The position numbers and the translations under genes are program-made. A model generated the notes under the pieces. That model searched no databases and had not been told where the DNA came from. It was given only the letters and a program-made list of their open reading frames with translations. Positions 42,470 through 51,275 of a DNA stretch of 64,000 bases are shown here, in pieces. Source of the stretch: CAYUHK01 sp964475165 (GTDB lineage Bacteria > Verrucomicrobiota > Kiritimatiellia > JAAZAB01); the NCBI GenBank assembly GCA_964475165.1, contig CAYYVN010000002.1, positions 124,001-188,000 on the forward strand, in the 5' to 3' direction. The first letter of the stretch is position 1, and each line of letters begins with the position of its first letter.

Positions 42470-43306
42470 TCAGGTTTGGGAGCTATCGGCCTCTGCGGCT
42501 TGGGGATTGCTATTGGGCAGGCTGGCCGCATCGTCCGACCGGTCTTGACTCTTAATATATTTTAATTCCCATAATTTCGCATACTTAAAAAACACGCCGA
42601 TGGCGATCAGAGTTGAGATAATCAGCCCGCGATAACCATCCAGGAACCCGCGTTTGAGGATGTACCCTTTGAAAAAACGAAAGAGTGGTCGGAAGACCAT
42701 ATCGCAACCAATATGGCGCGTGTAGCCCTGCTGGAGGGTGGCCGAGGAAATGCTAGAAAATCTGTTTTGCGTGGCGATTTGATCGGCAATATCATCATAG
42801 GTATAATGGTTTAAGCAGTTGCGGAGGCGTTTGATGGGGCCTTTGACGAGCACATGATCGTGGGGCTCGCGCCCGGTGCAAACGCCTTTATCTTTGCGAT
42901 ACAAGCGCATTTTAAGGTCCGGCCACCATTCGCCGCGCGTGATCCATTTCCCCAGGAAGAATACTTTACGCGGAAATTCATAGCCATCATATTGGCGATT
43001 ACGGCCACTCTCGAACTCGGCGAGGATTTCCTCGCGTAGTTCGGGGGAGACCTCTTCATCGGCGTCGATGAAGAGGATCCAGTCATGGCTGGCCATTGTT
43101 TTGATCAACTCTTTTTGGCCCACATAGCCCAGCCATTCATGTTGATAGACGCGCTCGGTGTATTGGCGACAGATTTCTGGCGTGCGATCCACGCTGAAAC
43201 TGTCAATAACCACTATTTCATCTACCCAGGCGATGCTGTCTAGGCAGCGCCGGATATTTTTTTCTTCGTTGCCGACGGTCAGGCAGGCAGAGATTTTATC
43301 GCGCAT
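42470..43306 (-). CDS. GT2 glycosyltransferase, WaaE/KdtX-like
   Basis: A 278-residue family 2 glycosyltransferase, likely acting on the LPS inner core at the cytoplasmic membrane. It has ISACLTVGNEEKNIRRCLDS, VDEIVVIDSFSVDRT, WILFIDADEEVSPELREEI (metal-binding DAD) and KMRLYRKDKGV. The C-terminal half, with HYTYDDIADQIATQNRFSS and two hydrophobic helices, matches LPS core beta-1,4-glucosyltransferases. It lies 16 bases after the heptosyltransferase-type gene. The exact sugar is unknown. Confidence 0.85.
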   Translation of the reverse strand: MRDKISACLTVGNEEKNIRRCLDSIAWVDEIVVIDSFSVDRTPEICRQYTERVYQHEWLGYVGQKELIKTMASHDWILFIDADEEVSPELREEILAEFESGRNRQYDGYEFPRKVFFLGKWITRGEWWPDLKMRLYRKDKGVCTGREPHDHVLVKGPIKRLRNCLNHYTYDDIADQIATQNRFSSISSATLQQGYTRHIGCDMVFRPLFRFFKGYILKRGFLDGYRGLIISTLIAIGVFFKYAKLWELKYIKSQDRSDDAASLPNSNPQAAEADSSQT

Positions 43307-43322
43307 GCTGTGCTCCCTTATT

Positions 43323-44360
43323 TCAACGTTTGGCCAGCAGTTCGCGGGCCGCTTCCCAAGCTTGTTCCGGCCGAATGCCGCTCAGGCTCAAGGTGGCCTG
43401 CGGCGAAGATCTCCGGATATCTCGGCTTTGTTGACTACTGTTTTGCAGGATGCGCACCTGCGCTCCCAACGGTCCGGTTTGGCGTGGATTCGTGATCCCA
43501 AAAAATGCCAGGACCGGCGCGCCGACAGCCGCCGCCAAATGCATGCCACCGCTGTCGTTGGCTACCACCAAAGCGCACTGCTCCAGCAGCGCCGCCAATT
43601 CTGGCAAGCTGGTCTGTCCGGCCAGATTAAGCGTGGCCGGACCGATCCCCTGCGCGATGCTCCGACATAAATCGCGCTCGGCCGCCGAGCCCAGCAGAAC
43701 AATAGGGTAATTCTGGGTAGCATTCAACATTCTTCCTAAGCTGATGAAATGTTCGGCGGGCCATCTTTTGGCTGGGCCGTAGGCGGCGCCTGGCATCAGG
43801 GCTATCCAGGGCGGCGGTGCGCCTAAGTGGCTTACGGCCCGTTGCCGCAAAGCTGCCGTGAGCGTTAAGCGCGGTTCCGGCACTCTGGCGGGAGCCAGAC
43901 CCAACAAGGCCAGATATTCATGGCTTTGATGTTCTGCTGCGAGCGTGGTCGAGCGCGGCATGATACGCGTCAGCATCCAATCGCGCCAATGTCCCGGTAA
44001 GCCATGGCGTTCCGGGATACGTGCCAGAAAGGGCACTAAGGCGGCGCGGAAAGAGTTTGGCAGAATAAAAGCGGTTGCTAGTTGGCGCCCGGCCAGCTGG
44101 CGTGCCAGGCGCAGCATGCCGCCGCTGGATTCGGGTAGGACGATGATTTCATCAATAGCCGCATGCAGCGTCCAGAGCGCGGCCAGCTTAGCTTTAACCA
44201 GCATGAGCAGGCGTTGCTCGGGGTGAGCTTGCCGGTAAGCCTGGATGGCCGGCATGCTCATGATGCTGTCGCCCAGCCAATTCAATCCCACCAGCAGAAT
44301 ACCCGGGGCGTCCGGTTGGGCCGCCGGCTTAGCGGAAGCAGATGCGGGATATACAGGCAT
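43323..44360 (-). CDS. waaF: ADP-heptose:LPS heptosyltransferase (WaaF-like, GT9)
   Basis: Adds L-glycero-D-manno-heptose to the LPS inner core. The 345-residue protein has ILLVGLNWLGDSIMSMPAIQ, ALMPGAAYGPAKRWPAEHF and the nucleotide-sugar site LVVANDSGGMHLAAAVGAPV with ALFGTTNP-like AFFGITNPRQTGP. The ATG at 44360 has GAGGAGG 7 bases before it; the upstream GTG would include that site in the protein. It overlaps lpxK by 32 bases. Whether it is the first or second heptosyltransferase cannot be decided. Confidence 0.88.
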   Translation of the reverse strand: MPVYPASASAKPAAQPDAPGILLVGLNWLGDSIMSMPAIQAYRQAHPEQRLLMLVKAKLAALWTLHAAIDEIIVLPESSGGMLRLARQLAGRQLATAFILPNSFRAALVPFLARIPERHGLPGHWRDWMLTRIMPRSTTLAAEHQSHEYLALLGLAPARVPEPRLTLTAALRQRAVSHLGAPPPWIALMPGAAYGPAKRWPAEHFISLGRMLNATQNYPIVLLGSAAERDLCRSIAQGIGPATLNLAGQTSLPELAALLEQCALVVANDSGGMHLAAAVGAPVLAFFGITNPRQTGPLGAQVRILQNSSQQSRDIRRSSPQATLSLSGIRPEQAWEAARELLAKR

Positions 44361-45492
44361 GAAAATCCTCCTCACCACTGAGCAATTCTATTTCCACGCG
44401 CATGAAATAAACCGGTACATCCTGGCGCTCGATCTTGGGGAAACGTACGGCATCTTTTTCGGTGGTGATCAGGCCGGCCGCATTGCTTTTTTTGGCTTTA
44501 TTGATGATATTGATTATTTCTTGCTGGGTATAGCGGTGATGATCAGCGAAGCGTTTAAGATAGCACAGGCTGGCACCCAAGCGCCGCACTTCATTTTCGA
44601 ACCCCTCCGGCGAAGCTATGCCCGATACCAGAGCCACCGTGCGACCTCGCAGGAACTCCAGATCTTGGCGTTCACCGGAATAGACATTTTGGAGATATTT
44701 GGGGCGGTGCGCGCAAGCCGAGATTTCGGCGCGCGGATTTAATTCGCGCAGCTTGGCCTGTAGTTCCGCGGCATTCTTACCGGTGGATTTGGTGATGAAA
44801 ATGAAATCGGCTCGGCGAATATTGCTGATGGATTCGCGCAACAGGCCGCGCGGTAACATATAGCCATTGCTGAAAGGCGCGGTGCAATCCACCAGCACGA
44901 TCTCCATGCGATGCTTGAGCTTGCGGTATTGGAACCCATCATCCAAGACGAGTGTATCGCAATGAAATTTATCTATGGCATAGCGTCCACTTTTAACGCG
45001 ATCCTTATCCACCAGTACCACCACGTTGGGCAGGTTAGAGGCTAGCATATAGGGTTCGTCGCCACTGCGAGCCGAATCCAGCAGCAAGGCCTGGCCGTCG
45101 GAGACGACGCGGGGCGGTCGGCGCCATTCCCGCCCCGTCAATTTATCCAGTATTTTTTTCCAGAAGCCATGTTCGGTCTTCTTGTAGCCGCGACTGAGGA
45201 TGGCCACGCGGCGGTTGGCCTTTTGTAATTCACGAGCAAAGATTTCCACGATCGGCGTCTTGCCCGTGCCGCCGACGGTGAGGTTGCCGATGCTGATAAC
45301 CTGGCAGCCCAGAGTGTGGTGGCGGAAAATACCCTTTTCATAGAGGAAATGGCGCAGCTTCACCACGCCCCCGTAGATGTAGGAAAGGTAGCGGAGCAGG
45401 CTGCGTAACTGACGAGCCCAGCGGCCCTGGCGGCGCTCGTGGATCACCTCCAGGAAGTAACGTTCCAGTTTTTCTTGACGACGGAGTCCCAT
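44329..45492 (-). CDS. lpxK: Tetraacyldisaccharide 4'-kinase
   Basis: Phosphorylates the lipid A disaccharide. The protein has the LpxK opening YLSYIYGGVVKLRHFLYEKG, the P-loop GNLTVGGTGKTP (about 65-76), ILSRGYKK, SGDEPYMLA and DTLVLDDGFQYRKLKHRMEI, plus LITTEKDAVRFP near the end. The start is uncertain: ATG 45492 gives 387 residues and begins about 35 residues before the family core. In-frame starts at 45540 and 45576 lack the expected sequence, and none has a good ribosome site. It leads the lpxK-waaF-GT2 cluster. Confidence 0.92.
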   Translation of the reverse strand: MGLRRQEKLERYFLEVIHERRQGRWARQLRSLLRYLSYIYGGVVKLRHFLYEKGIFRHHTLGCQVISIGNLTVGGTGKTPIVEIFARELQKANRRVAILSRGYKKTEHGFWKKILDKLTGREWRRPPRVVSDGQALLLDSARSGDEPYMLASNLPNVVVLVDKDRVKSGRYAIDKFHCDTLVLDDGFQYRKLKHRMEIVLVDCTAPFSNGYMLPRGLLRESISNIRRADFIFITKSTGKNAAELQAKLRELNPRAEISACAHRPKYLQNVYSGERQDLEFLRGRTVALVSGIASPEGFENEVRRLGASLCYLKRFADHHRYTQQEIINIINKAKKSNAAGLITTEKDAVRFPKIERQDVPVYFMRVEIELLSGEEDFHACISRICFR

Positions 45493-45606
45493 GGTATTTT
45501 GGCTGGCTGCAGTGTCTCGTGGTCGAGGCCTATTGGGCATGCCTTCTGATGTATGCCGTGCTGCACATTCTGCCATCAGCGGAGCGGATGAGTCAAGAAC
45601 AGCCAT

Positions 45607-45635
45607 TTGACAGATAAACGGGAACTTGCTAAAGC
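45607..45635 (+). promoter_or_regulatory. Promoter candidate for the thioesterase gene
   Basis: A perfect TTGACA (45607-45612), a 17-base spacer and TAAAGC (45630-45635). The start of transcription near 45642 would leave a very short leader with GGAGG at 45642-45646 before the ATG at 45654. Confidence 0.4.
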
Positions 45636-45653
45636 TGCTCTTGGAGGACCAAC

Positions 45654-46064
45654 ATGCCAGCGGCTCGAATATTCAGGCATTCCATCCGTGTGCCCTACGC
45701 ACATACCGATCAGATGCGCGTGGTCTATTATTCCCGTTATTTTGAATATTTTGAAATGGCGCGTTCGGAAATGCTCCGGGAGATTGGCCTGCCGTATTGC
45801 GAACTGGAGCAACGCGGGGTACTGCTACCGGTGGTGGAGGCCTTTTGCCAATATAAACTGGCGGCTCGCTTTGATGATTTGTTGATTGTGTCTTCCCGCT
45901 GTCAGCTGCGCGGTCCGCGCCTGCGCGTGGATTACGAGATGCATCGTGGGTCGGAATTGATCGCCACCGGTTATACGGTGCATGTCTGTCTGACGGCTGC
46001 GGGCAATGTCATCCGGCCGATTCCCGAACTGCGTCAGTTGCTTGAGGCCAGCCGAACAGCCTGA
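45654..46064 (+). CDS. Hotdog-fold acyl-CoA thioesterase (YbgC-like)
   Basis: A 136-residue 4HBT/YbgC-family thioesterase. The active-site strand-helix VPYAHTDQMRVVYYSRYFEY and FEMARSEMLREIGLP matches the family; the catalytic Asp in HTDQ is kept, while the preceding acidic residue of YbgC (EDTD) is His. GGAGG lies 7 bases before the ATG. It is a single plus-strand gene between lpxK and rnhC with its own promoter candidate. The acyl substrate is unknown; relatives work with phospholipid or acyl-CoA metabolism. Confidence 0.87.
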   Translation: MPAARIFRHSIRVPYAHTDQMRVVYYSRYFEYFEMARSEMLREIGLPYCELEQRGVLLPVVEAFCQYKLAARFDDLLIVSSRCQLRGPRLRVDYEMHRGSELIATGYTVHVCLTAAGNVIRPIPELRQLLEASRTA

Positions 46065-46093
46065 TCGCTGCGTGGTCTGCCTGACCAGGGAGT

Positions 46094-47128
46094 TTAGGCT
46101 CGCGTGCGCGGCAGGGGCTGGGAAGGCCGTTTTCTGGATTGCTGGAATGCTTGGCGGGGCCTGGATGTAGCGGCTCCTGCGGGGCCCAGCACCTCGCGTC
46201 GTAAGGCGAGTTTTTCCAGAATGACATCGGTGGTGCGAAAATGGCTCTTGGCCGCAGCCAGCAGTACCTGCGGGCCATGTTTTTGAACCAGGGCCTGGCC
46301 AGTACGGACGACAGCCTCGGAAGCGCCCTTGGGAATTCGGAGCGCATAGCTGGTTCCCAGCTGCTCCAAGGCATTCAAGAATGCTGCGCGGGCCAGGATG
46401 GATGCCGCGGCTACCGCCACATCTGCCTCAGCCCGGTGCCGTTGCACCAGCTGGATCTGACGTCCTTTAGTCATCAGGGCCCGTTCAACCTGTTTTTGAT
46501 CCCCAAATTGATCGGAAATGGCCCGGGGACAGCTGGGCACTTTAGCCAATAGATTCTCAATAGCCCGGGCGTGTCCCCAGGCCAGCATGGCATTCACACT
46601 GCGCATTTTGGCGTATAAACGGTTGTAGGCTGCCGGGCCGATCAAAACCACGCTGAAGCGTTGGCCCAGTAATTTGCGGATTTCCTGGGCCAATTCCAAG
46701 GCGCGTTTATCGCTGGAAATATTTTTGCTATCCTTGACTCCCTTGGCCAAGAGCTCCTTGGCCAGCTCGCGCTCAGCATAGGCGCTGGCAATGACCAGCG
46801 GCCCGAAGAAATCGCCCTTACCGCTTTCATCGATACCCATATGCGGACTGTAGGCTTCCGGATTCAAGGTTTCTTCGTAGCCGAGGCCGGCCTGGCCCAA
46901 GACCTTAGGCTCCAAGACATAGGAGATGAAATCTTGTGCGCCCTTGCCCTGCACCAAGCATTTGCCGCTTTGATAGAGGGCGATTTTGCATTGGTCGGTT
47001 TCGGCGGCGATCTGCGTGTGCGCCATGACGAGCGGACGATAGTTGCCGAGGCGTAAAATTTCGGTCAGCAAAATCTGCTGAGCCTCCGAAAGCCGATAAG
47101 TGAAGGAAGTTTGTATAGGCCTATTCAT
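46094..47128 (-). CDS. rnhC: Ribonuclease HIII
   Basis: Cleaves RNA in RNA-DNA hybrids. The 344-residue protein has an N-terminal TBP-like substrate-binding domain (about 1-95) and a catalytic domain starting MGIDESGKGDFFGPLVIASA, with the DEGK-type residues. GVKDSKNISSDKR, AISDQFGD and HRAEADVAVAAASILARAAF follow. The last ~45 residues are a basic Pro/Arg-rich tail. RNase HIII rather than HII is typical of Firmicutes and several PVC groups. The ribosome site is weak. Confidence 0.92.
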   Translation of the reverse strand: MNRPIQTSFTYRLSEAQQILLTEILRLGNYRPLVMAHTQIAAETDQCKIALYQSGKCLVQGKGAQDFISYVLEPKVLGQAGLGYEETLNPEAYSPHMGIDESGKGDFFGPLVIASAYAERELAKELLAKGVKDSKNISSDKRALELAQEIRKLLGQRFSVVLIGPAAYNRLYAKMRSVNAMLAWGHARAIENLLAKVPSCPRAISDQFGDQKQVERALMTKGRQIQLVQRHRAEADVAVAAASILARAAFLNALEQLGTSYALRIPKGASEAVVRTGQALVQKHGPQVLLAAAKSHFRTTDVILEKLALRREVLGPAGAATSRPRQAFQQSRKRPSQPLPRTRA

Positions 47129-47237
47129 ATTAGTCGCTTCTAATAATCGACCGTTGGTAGTCAGTAGCGATCGCCTTCACATCTCTGGCAGGCGCCCACT
47201 ATAGCAGGCGCTTTTTTATTTACCATCTCCGCCTTTT

Positions 47238-49106
47238 TTACTGGTAGAGCTGACCCAAAGCCTGACAGGCCCGGAAGTCATCGCCGCCAAAGCGATCCCA
47301 GAGCGTGGGACGGAAGATCTGTGCTGCGGGAATATTATGCATATCCACGGGGACGCGCAACATGGCATTGAGCGTGATTAGATCTGCGCCGATCAGGCCA
47401 AAAGAATTAGCATCATGATTGGGGCCGATCCGAGACATATATTCAAAGGCAGACATGTCTCGCGGAGCCCAATAGGTTTCCGGCCAAGTGGGGTCTGTGA
47501 CGCGATTAATATGTTCGGCCACCTTTTTGGGAAGATTAATCGTTTGGCCCTCCACCACGGAGAAGGTCACCTGGTTGCCCACCACATTGTAGCGGTAAGC
47601 AGTCATGGGGATGCCGCCTGGCGTACGGAAATGGCTCGAAAGTCCATCGCCCAGGAAATATTCCAGGGCGGCCCCCTGGTAGATGGTCTGGCGGGCGGCG
47701 GCGGCCATGATCTTTTTTTGTAATGCAGGTTGGGCGCGGATAGCGGCGGCCAGAGCTGGCATGCTCATTTTGCGCCCTCCCGGCACCAGGCCGGGGAGGT
47801 CCAGCGCATAGTCCAAAGCCCCGGCGCCGGAATTGCGTTTATCAATGAAGCCTTGGGGCGCCTGGCGAGCCACATCATGGCCGGTGGCTTTTTTAATGCT
47901 GGCCGCCGTCCAGTTGGTACGGATATCCGCGAACAGCTGCGGCAATCCCGTCAGCAGATGCGCGCCCAGCATGCCGAGGCCGTTCTTGGAATCATTTTCG
48001 GTAGCCACCAAAAATGGCGCCCGGAATCCGTTCCAATCGAACGAGCTGTTGAGGATGGATTCGGTGACATCGAAGTTGGGGTAGAGGTCTGTCCAGGCGC
48101 GCTGGCCTTGCGTGCCGGCTAAAATGGCATTGGCCCCTTGAGCGCGCTCCACATTAGCCTGGAAGCCCTGTTTTTTGCCCAGCCGCTCATCCGCCAATTT
48201 AGGGTTACCGATCATCAAATCGCGCGTGATCATGGTCATGAGAATGCACTGGCGTAACAGTTCCGTTGGCGGGTAGGGGCGGCGCCCGCTGCCGAACTCA
48301 AAGCGGAAATTTTTTTGCATGAATTGCACGGCCTGTTCCAGTTCGGCATGATCATAAAAGCCCTGATCGATGCGTCCCTTGATGGTCACCATATCCATGG
48401 CCACCGTGCCCAAGCCGAAGGTATGCAACATGATGTTGCGGCGGATATCAGAACCAATGATGCCCATGGAGACGCCGCCCAGTGATAGGTAATTTTTGCC
48501 GCGCATCTCGGCCAGCGCCGCCGCGCAACGCGCGAAACGGAGCAGGCGCTCGGCCACCATCGGCGCCAGAGCGTCATCTTCGGCTTCCAGGTCAGGATTA
48601 TAAATGGAGAAGATGGGACGTTTTTTCTCGTCCATGGCGGCGCAAAAGGCCTTGAGCCATACGGCGCCCGGGCGGTCGGTTTGATTCAAACCATAGGCCG
48701 CCTGGACCCATTCGCTGGAGCCGAGCCCTTGGCAGGCGCTCATCAGTTCATCGCTATAGGCCCAGGAGCGGCTGACCCAGATATTGGCGCTGACCCCCTG
48801 GCGCGCATAATAGGCCTGGGCCAAGGCGCCGCTGCGTGCGCCATAGACGATTTCCGGCGCCACGATGACGCGGAGCGGTGTGCCGTCGGGCAAATGAACA
48901 TTGTTGCTGAGCAGTTGATAGACCTTTTCTGCCATGCGCCATGTGCCGGCCGCATTGCTTTCGTAGGCGCCAGCGCGGCCATCGGCGACGGGTGTAATGG
49001 CGATGGTGGGCGGAGCGCCTACCAGCCTCCGGGCGGCCGGCGCGAAGCCGCGCCGGGCTTGCGCCAGGGCTCTGAAATCGATCTGTTCTGCGAGTGATGT
49101 TTTCAT
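47238..49106 (-). CDS. fucI: L-fucose isomerase (D-arabinose isomerase) homologue
   Basis: Converts L-fucose to L-fuculose with Mn2+. The 622-residue protein has the family core RPGAVWLKAFCAAMDEK, LSLGGVSMGIIGSDI, MTMITRDLMIGNPKLAD and GTQGQRAWTDLYPN. The metal-binding TESILNSSFDWNG, ATENDSKNGLGML and MLRVPVDMHNIP carry the conserved Glu, Asp and His. The N-terminus is about 30 residues longer than E. coli FucI. No fuculokinase, aldolase or transporter gene is adjacent, so it is an orphan here; action on a related aldose such as D-arabinose is possible. Confidence 0.92.
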   Translation of the reverse strand: MKTSLAEQIDFRALAQARRGFAPAARRLVGAPPTIAITPVADGRAGAYESNAAGTWRMAEKVYQLLSNNVHLPDGTPLRVIVAPEIVYGARSGALAQAYYARQGVSANIWVSRSWAYSDELMSACQGLGSSEWVQAAYGLNQTDRPGAVWLKAFCAAMDEKKRPIFSIYNPDLEAEDDALAPMVAERLLRFARCAAALAEMRGKNYLSLGGVSMGIIGSDIRRNIMLHTFGLGTVAMDMVTIKGRIDQGFYDHAELEQAVQFMQKNFRFEFGSGRRPYPPTELLRQCILMTMITRDLMIGNPKLADERLGKKQGFQANVERAQGANAILAGTQGQRAWTDLYPNFDVTESILNSSFDWNGFRAPFLVATENDSKNGLGMLGAHLLTGLPQLFADIRTNWTAASIKKATGHDVARQAPQGFIDKRNSGAGALDYALDLPGLVPGGRKMSMPALAAAIRAQPALQKKIMAAAARQTIYQGAALEYFLGDGLSSHFRTPGGIPMTAYRYNVVGNQVTFSVVEGQTINLPKKVAEHINRVTDPTWPETYWAPRDMSAFEYMSRIGPNHDANSFGLIGADLITLNAMLRVPVDMHNIPAAQIFRPTLWDRFGGDDFRACQALGQLYQ

Positions 49107-49218
49107 TATGGACTTTCTGTTTTGATTGCTTTAGGCTGCCGCTAAAGTAGCACTCAGCCTAGCGCATAGGCCAGATAATACAAGCCTATCCTGGCCGGCG
49201 GCCCGCCGAGCCCCAGCT

Positions 49219-50313
49219 TCAATCTTCCTGGAGAATCCGGCGCCCTTCATCCAGAAAAATACCCTGCAGGTTCATTTTAAGTGCTTCCGGGCTGGGGGAT
49301 TGTGCCAGACCCTCCTGAGCTGTCACATGACCGTTTTTGATCAAGCGATATAAATCCTGATTAAAAGTGCGCATGCCATCTTCCTGCCCGGTCTCAATGG
49401 CCGCCGGCAAGGTTTCCAGCTTGTTGGCCAATAGAAGTTTGTGGACCGTAGGTGTGTTGCGCATGATTTCCACCGCCGGCAGCACTCCGCCGCGCACGGA
49501 GCGCACCAGGCGTTGGCAGAGCAGGGCGCTTAGATTGCCCGCCAGTGCCAAGCGCACCTGCTCGCGCTCCTCGGCCGGGAAGAAATTAAGGAGGCGATGC
49601 ACCGCCTGCAGCGCCGTATTGGCGTGCAGGGTGGAAAGCACCAGATGTCCCGTTTCCGCAGCACTCAAGGCCACCGCAAAACTGACCTGATCGCGCATTT
49701 CGCCGATCATGATCACATCTGGATCCTGCCGGATAATATGCTTGAGGGCCGCATGAAAGGAGGGCGTATCTAACCCCACTTCGCGCTGTGTGATCAGCGC
49801 ATGTATATCCTGAAACTGGTATTCCACCGGATCTTCAATGGTAATGATACGGCTGTGCCGGGTCAGGTTAAGATAATGGATCAGGGCCGCCAGAGTGGTC
49901 GATTTACCCGAGCCGGTGGCGCCGCAAACCATGACGATGCCGCTGCGGATATCCATTAGTTTTTCCAATACCGTCGGTAGCCCCAGCTCGGCGATGGAAG
50001 GGATCTTGGTTTTCACATAGCGCAAGGCCAGGGCGGGCACATGCTGCGAGAGAAAAACATTAACGCGGAAACGCCCCACGCCCTCTTCTTGATGAGAGAA
50101 GTCGCTTTCATGGCCGAGCGCATGTTTTTTCTGTAAATGTGCGGGGAGGATCTCAGCCGTGATGCGCTGCAGATCTGCCCGGCTCAGGCGCGCTAACTTG
50201 CTGGTGATCAGTTGGCCGCGGATACGGTAGACGGGCGCAGCATCAACTTTCAGATGAATGTCGGAAGCATCCTGGGCCACGGCCTGTTCGAGGATAGATT
50301 TGATGATAGACAT
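49219..50313 (-). CDS. pilT: Type IV pilus retraction ATPase PilT
   Basis: The hexameric ATPase that depolymerises type IV pili. The 364-residue protein has the N-terminal SDIHLKVDAAPVYRIRGQL, Walker A GATGSGKSTTLAALIHYLN, the Asp box ITIEDPVEYQF, Walker B HIIRQDPDVIMIGEMRD and the His box LSTLHANTA, with the PilT-specific AAIETG-like C-terminal region. GAGG is 6 bases before the ATG. No other pilus genes are near. It directly follows the membrane protein gene upstream. Confidence 0.93.
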   Translation of the reverse strand: MSIIKSILEQAVAQDASDIHLKVDAAPVYRIRGQLITSKLARLSRADLQRITAEILPAHLQKKHALGHESDFSHQEEGVGRFRVNVFLSQHVPALALRYVKTKIPSIAELGLPTVLEKLMDIRSGIVMVCGATGSGKSTTLAALIHYLNLTRHSRIITIEDPVEYQFQDIHALITQREVGLDTPSFHAALKHIIRQDPDVIMIGEMRDQVSFAVALSAAETGHLVLSTLHANTALQAVHRLLNFFPAEEREQVRLALAGNLSALLCQRLVRSVRGGVLPAVEIMRNTPTVHKLLLANKLETLPAAIETGQEDGMRTFNQDLYRLIKNGHVTAQEGLAQSPSPEALKMNLQGIFLDEGRRILQED

Positions 50314-51270
50314 TTATACCTCAGGGTTGGGTGGTGGGGTTATCCCGGTCGCCGGCATGGCAGGCTGCCTGGTCATATTGACTGCGCCGGGCAAGAGCTG
50401 ATATTCATCACCAAACTGTGCCAGGAAATGGAGGGCATAACAGCGTAAAAACACCAACAACGGCAGTAGAATCAGCGTGCTGATATATGGGATCCACATC
50501 AGGCAACAGAGGCAGCAACAGCAGAGTAGGGCAATGATATCTACCGCCCAAGCCAGCCCCAGCCTCAAGAGGAGATAAAGCATGAAGATTCCCGGTCGCT
50601 TTTTGAAGATGCTCTTAAAATGGCTCCAGGCCGCCAGGATTGGGCATGCGCGCAAGAGCATCAGCGGGACGATAAAGTCCTTCAGAAAGATCAAGATACT
50701 GACCAGCCCCAGGGCGCCTATCAGGCCTAAGCCTCCGCCCAGGATCAAGGCGCAGATAGCCTTCGGCCCGCAATGATAGCCCATGATATCTGGCAGGGCG
50801 ATGAGGGTGGCCATGAGGATAATGGCGCCCAATATCAGCAGCGCTATTAATCCCAGGCAGATCGAAAACAGGAAATAGGAATTGCCGCTCGCCCGATAAC
50901 GCTGCCAGGGTTTGACAATCTCCGCCCGGTTGTGGATCACATTATCCAAGAACATGAATTGGGCCCGGCTGCTGATCCAGGTTAGGGCCAGTGATAGGGC
51001 CAAGATGAGTATACCACCCCCGATCAGCAACCCTCCGCCCAGCATCCCCTGCTTTAGCACCCAATCCCATGCCGCCGTGAACGATCGGCTGGCGGCTTGC
51101 TGGTAGAGGCTGCTCAAATTAAAGATTGGCCTTCCGTGATGCAGCGTGGCCAGCCAGGCGGTAAAGCCCAGGCCCATCCACTTGAGCAGATCGAAAGGAG
51201 CAAAGAGAATGCTTTTAACCGTGGTTATGGCCTGCCTGAGCGGTGCGCCAAGCGAGATGGATTGCGCCAT
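50314..51270 (-). CDS. Polytopic membrane protein, unknown function
   Basis: A 318-residue protein with about six membrane helices and the opening LFAPFDLLKWMGLGFTAWLA, which resembles a widespread family of unnamed membrane proteins in PVC and other bacteria (DUF975/DUF7544-like by eye, not confirmed). A striking Cys cluster CCCCLCC sits in a membrane helix around residue 255. The start at 51270 is chosen because GGAGG lies 8 bases upstream; 51276 is an alternative. It is wedged between glycerate kinase and pilT with near-overlapping ends. Confidence 0.7.
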   Translation of the reverse strand: MAQSISLGAPLRQAITTVKSILFAPFDLLKWMGLGFTAWLATLHHGRPIFNLSSLYQQAASRSFTAAWDWVLKQGMLGGGLLIGGGILILALSLALTWISSRAQFMFLDNVIHNRAEIVKPWQRYRASGNSYFLFSICLGLIALLILGAIILMATLIALPDIMGYHCGPKAICALILGGGLGLIGALGLVSILIFLKDFIVPLMLLRACPILAAWSHFKSIFKKRPGIFMLYLLLRLGLAWAVDIIALLCCCCLCCLMWIPYISTLILLPLLVFLRCYALHFLAQFGDEYQLLPGAVNMTRQPAMPATGITPPPNPEV

Positions 51271-51275
51271 ACTCA

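Noticed and set aside
47190..47216. GCGCC...GGCGC hairpin followed by TTTTTT as a plus-strand terminator
   Set aside because: No plus-strand gene ends before it; it lies between two minus-strand genes and has only a 5-bp stem.
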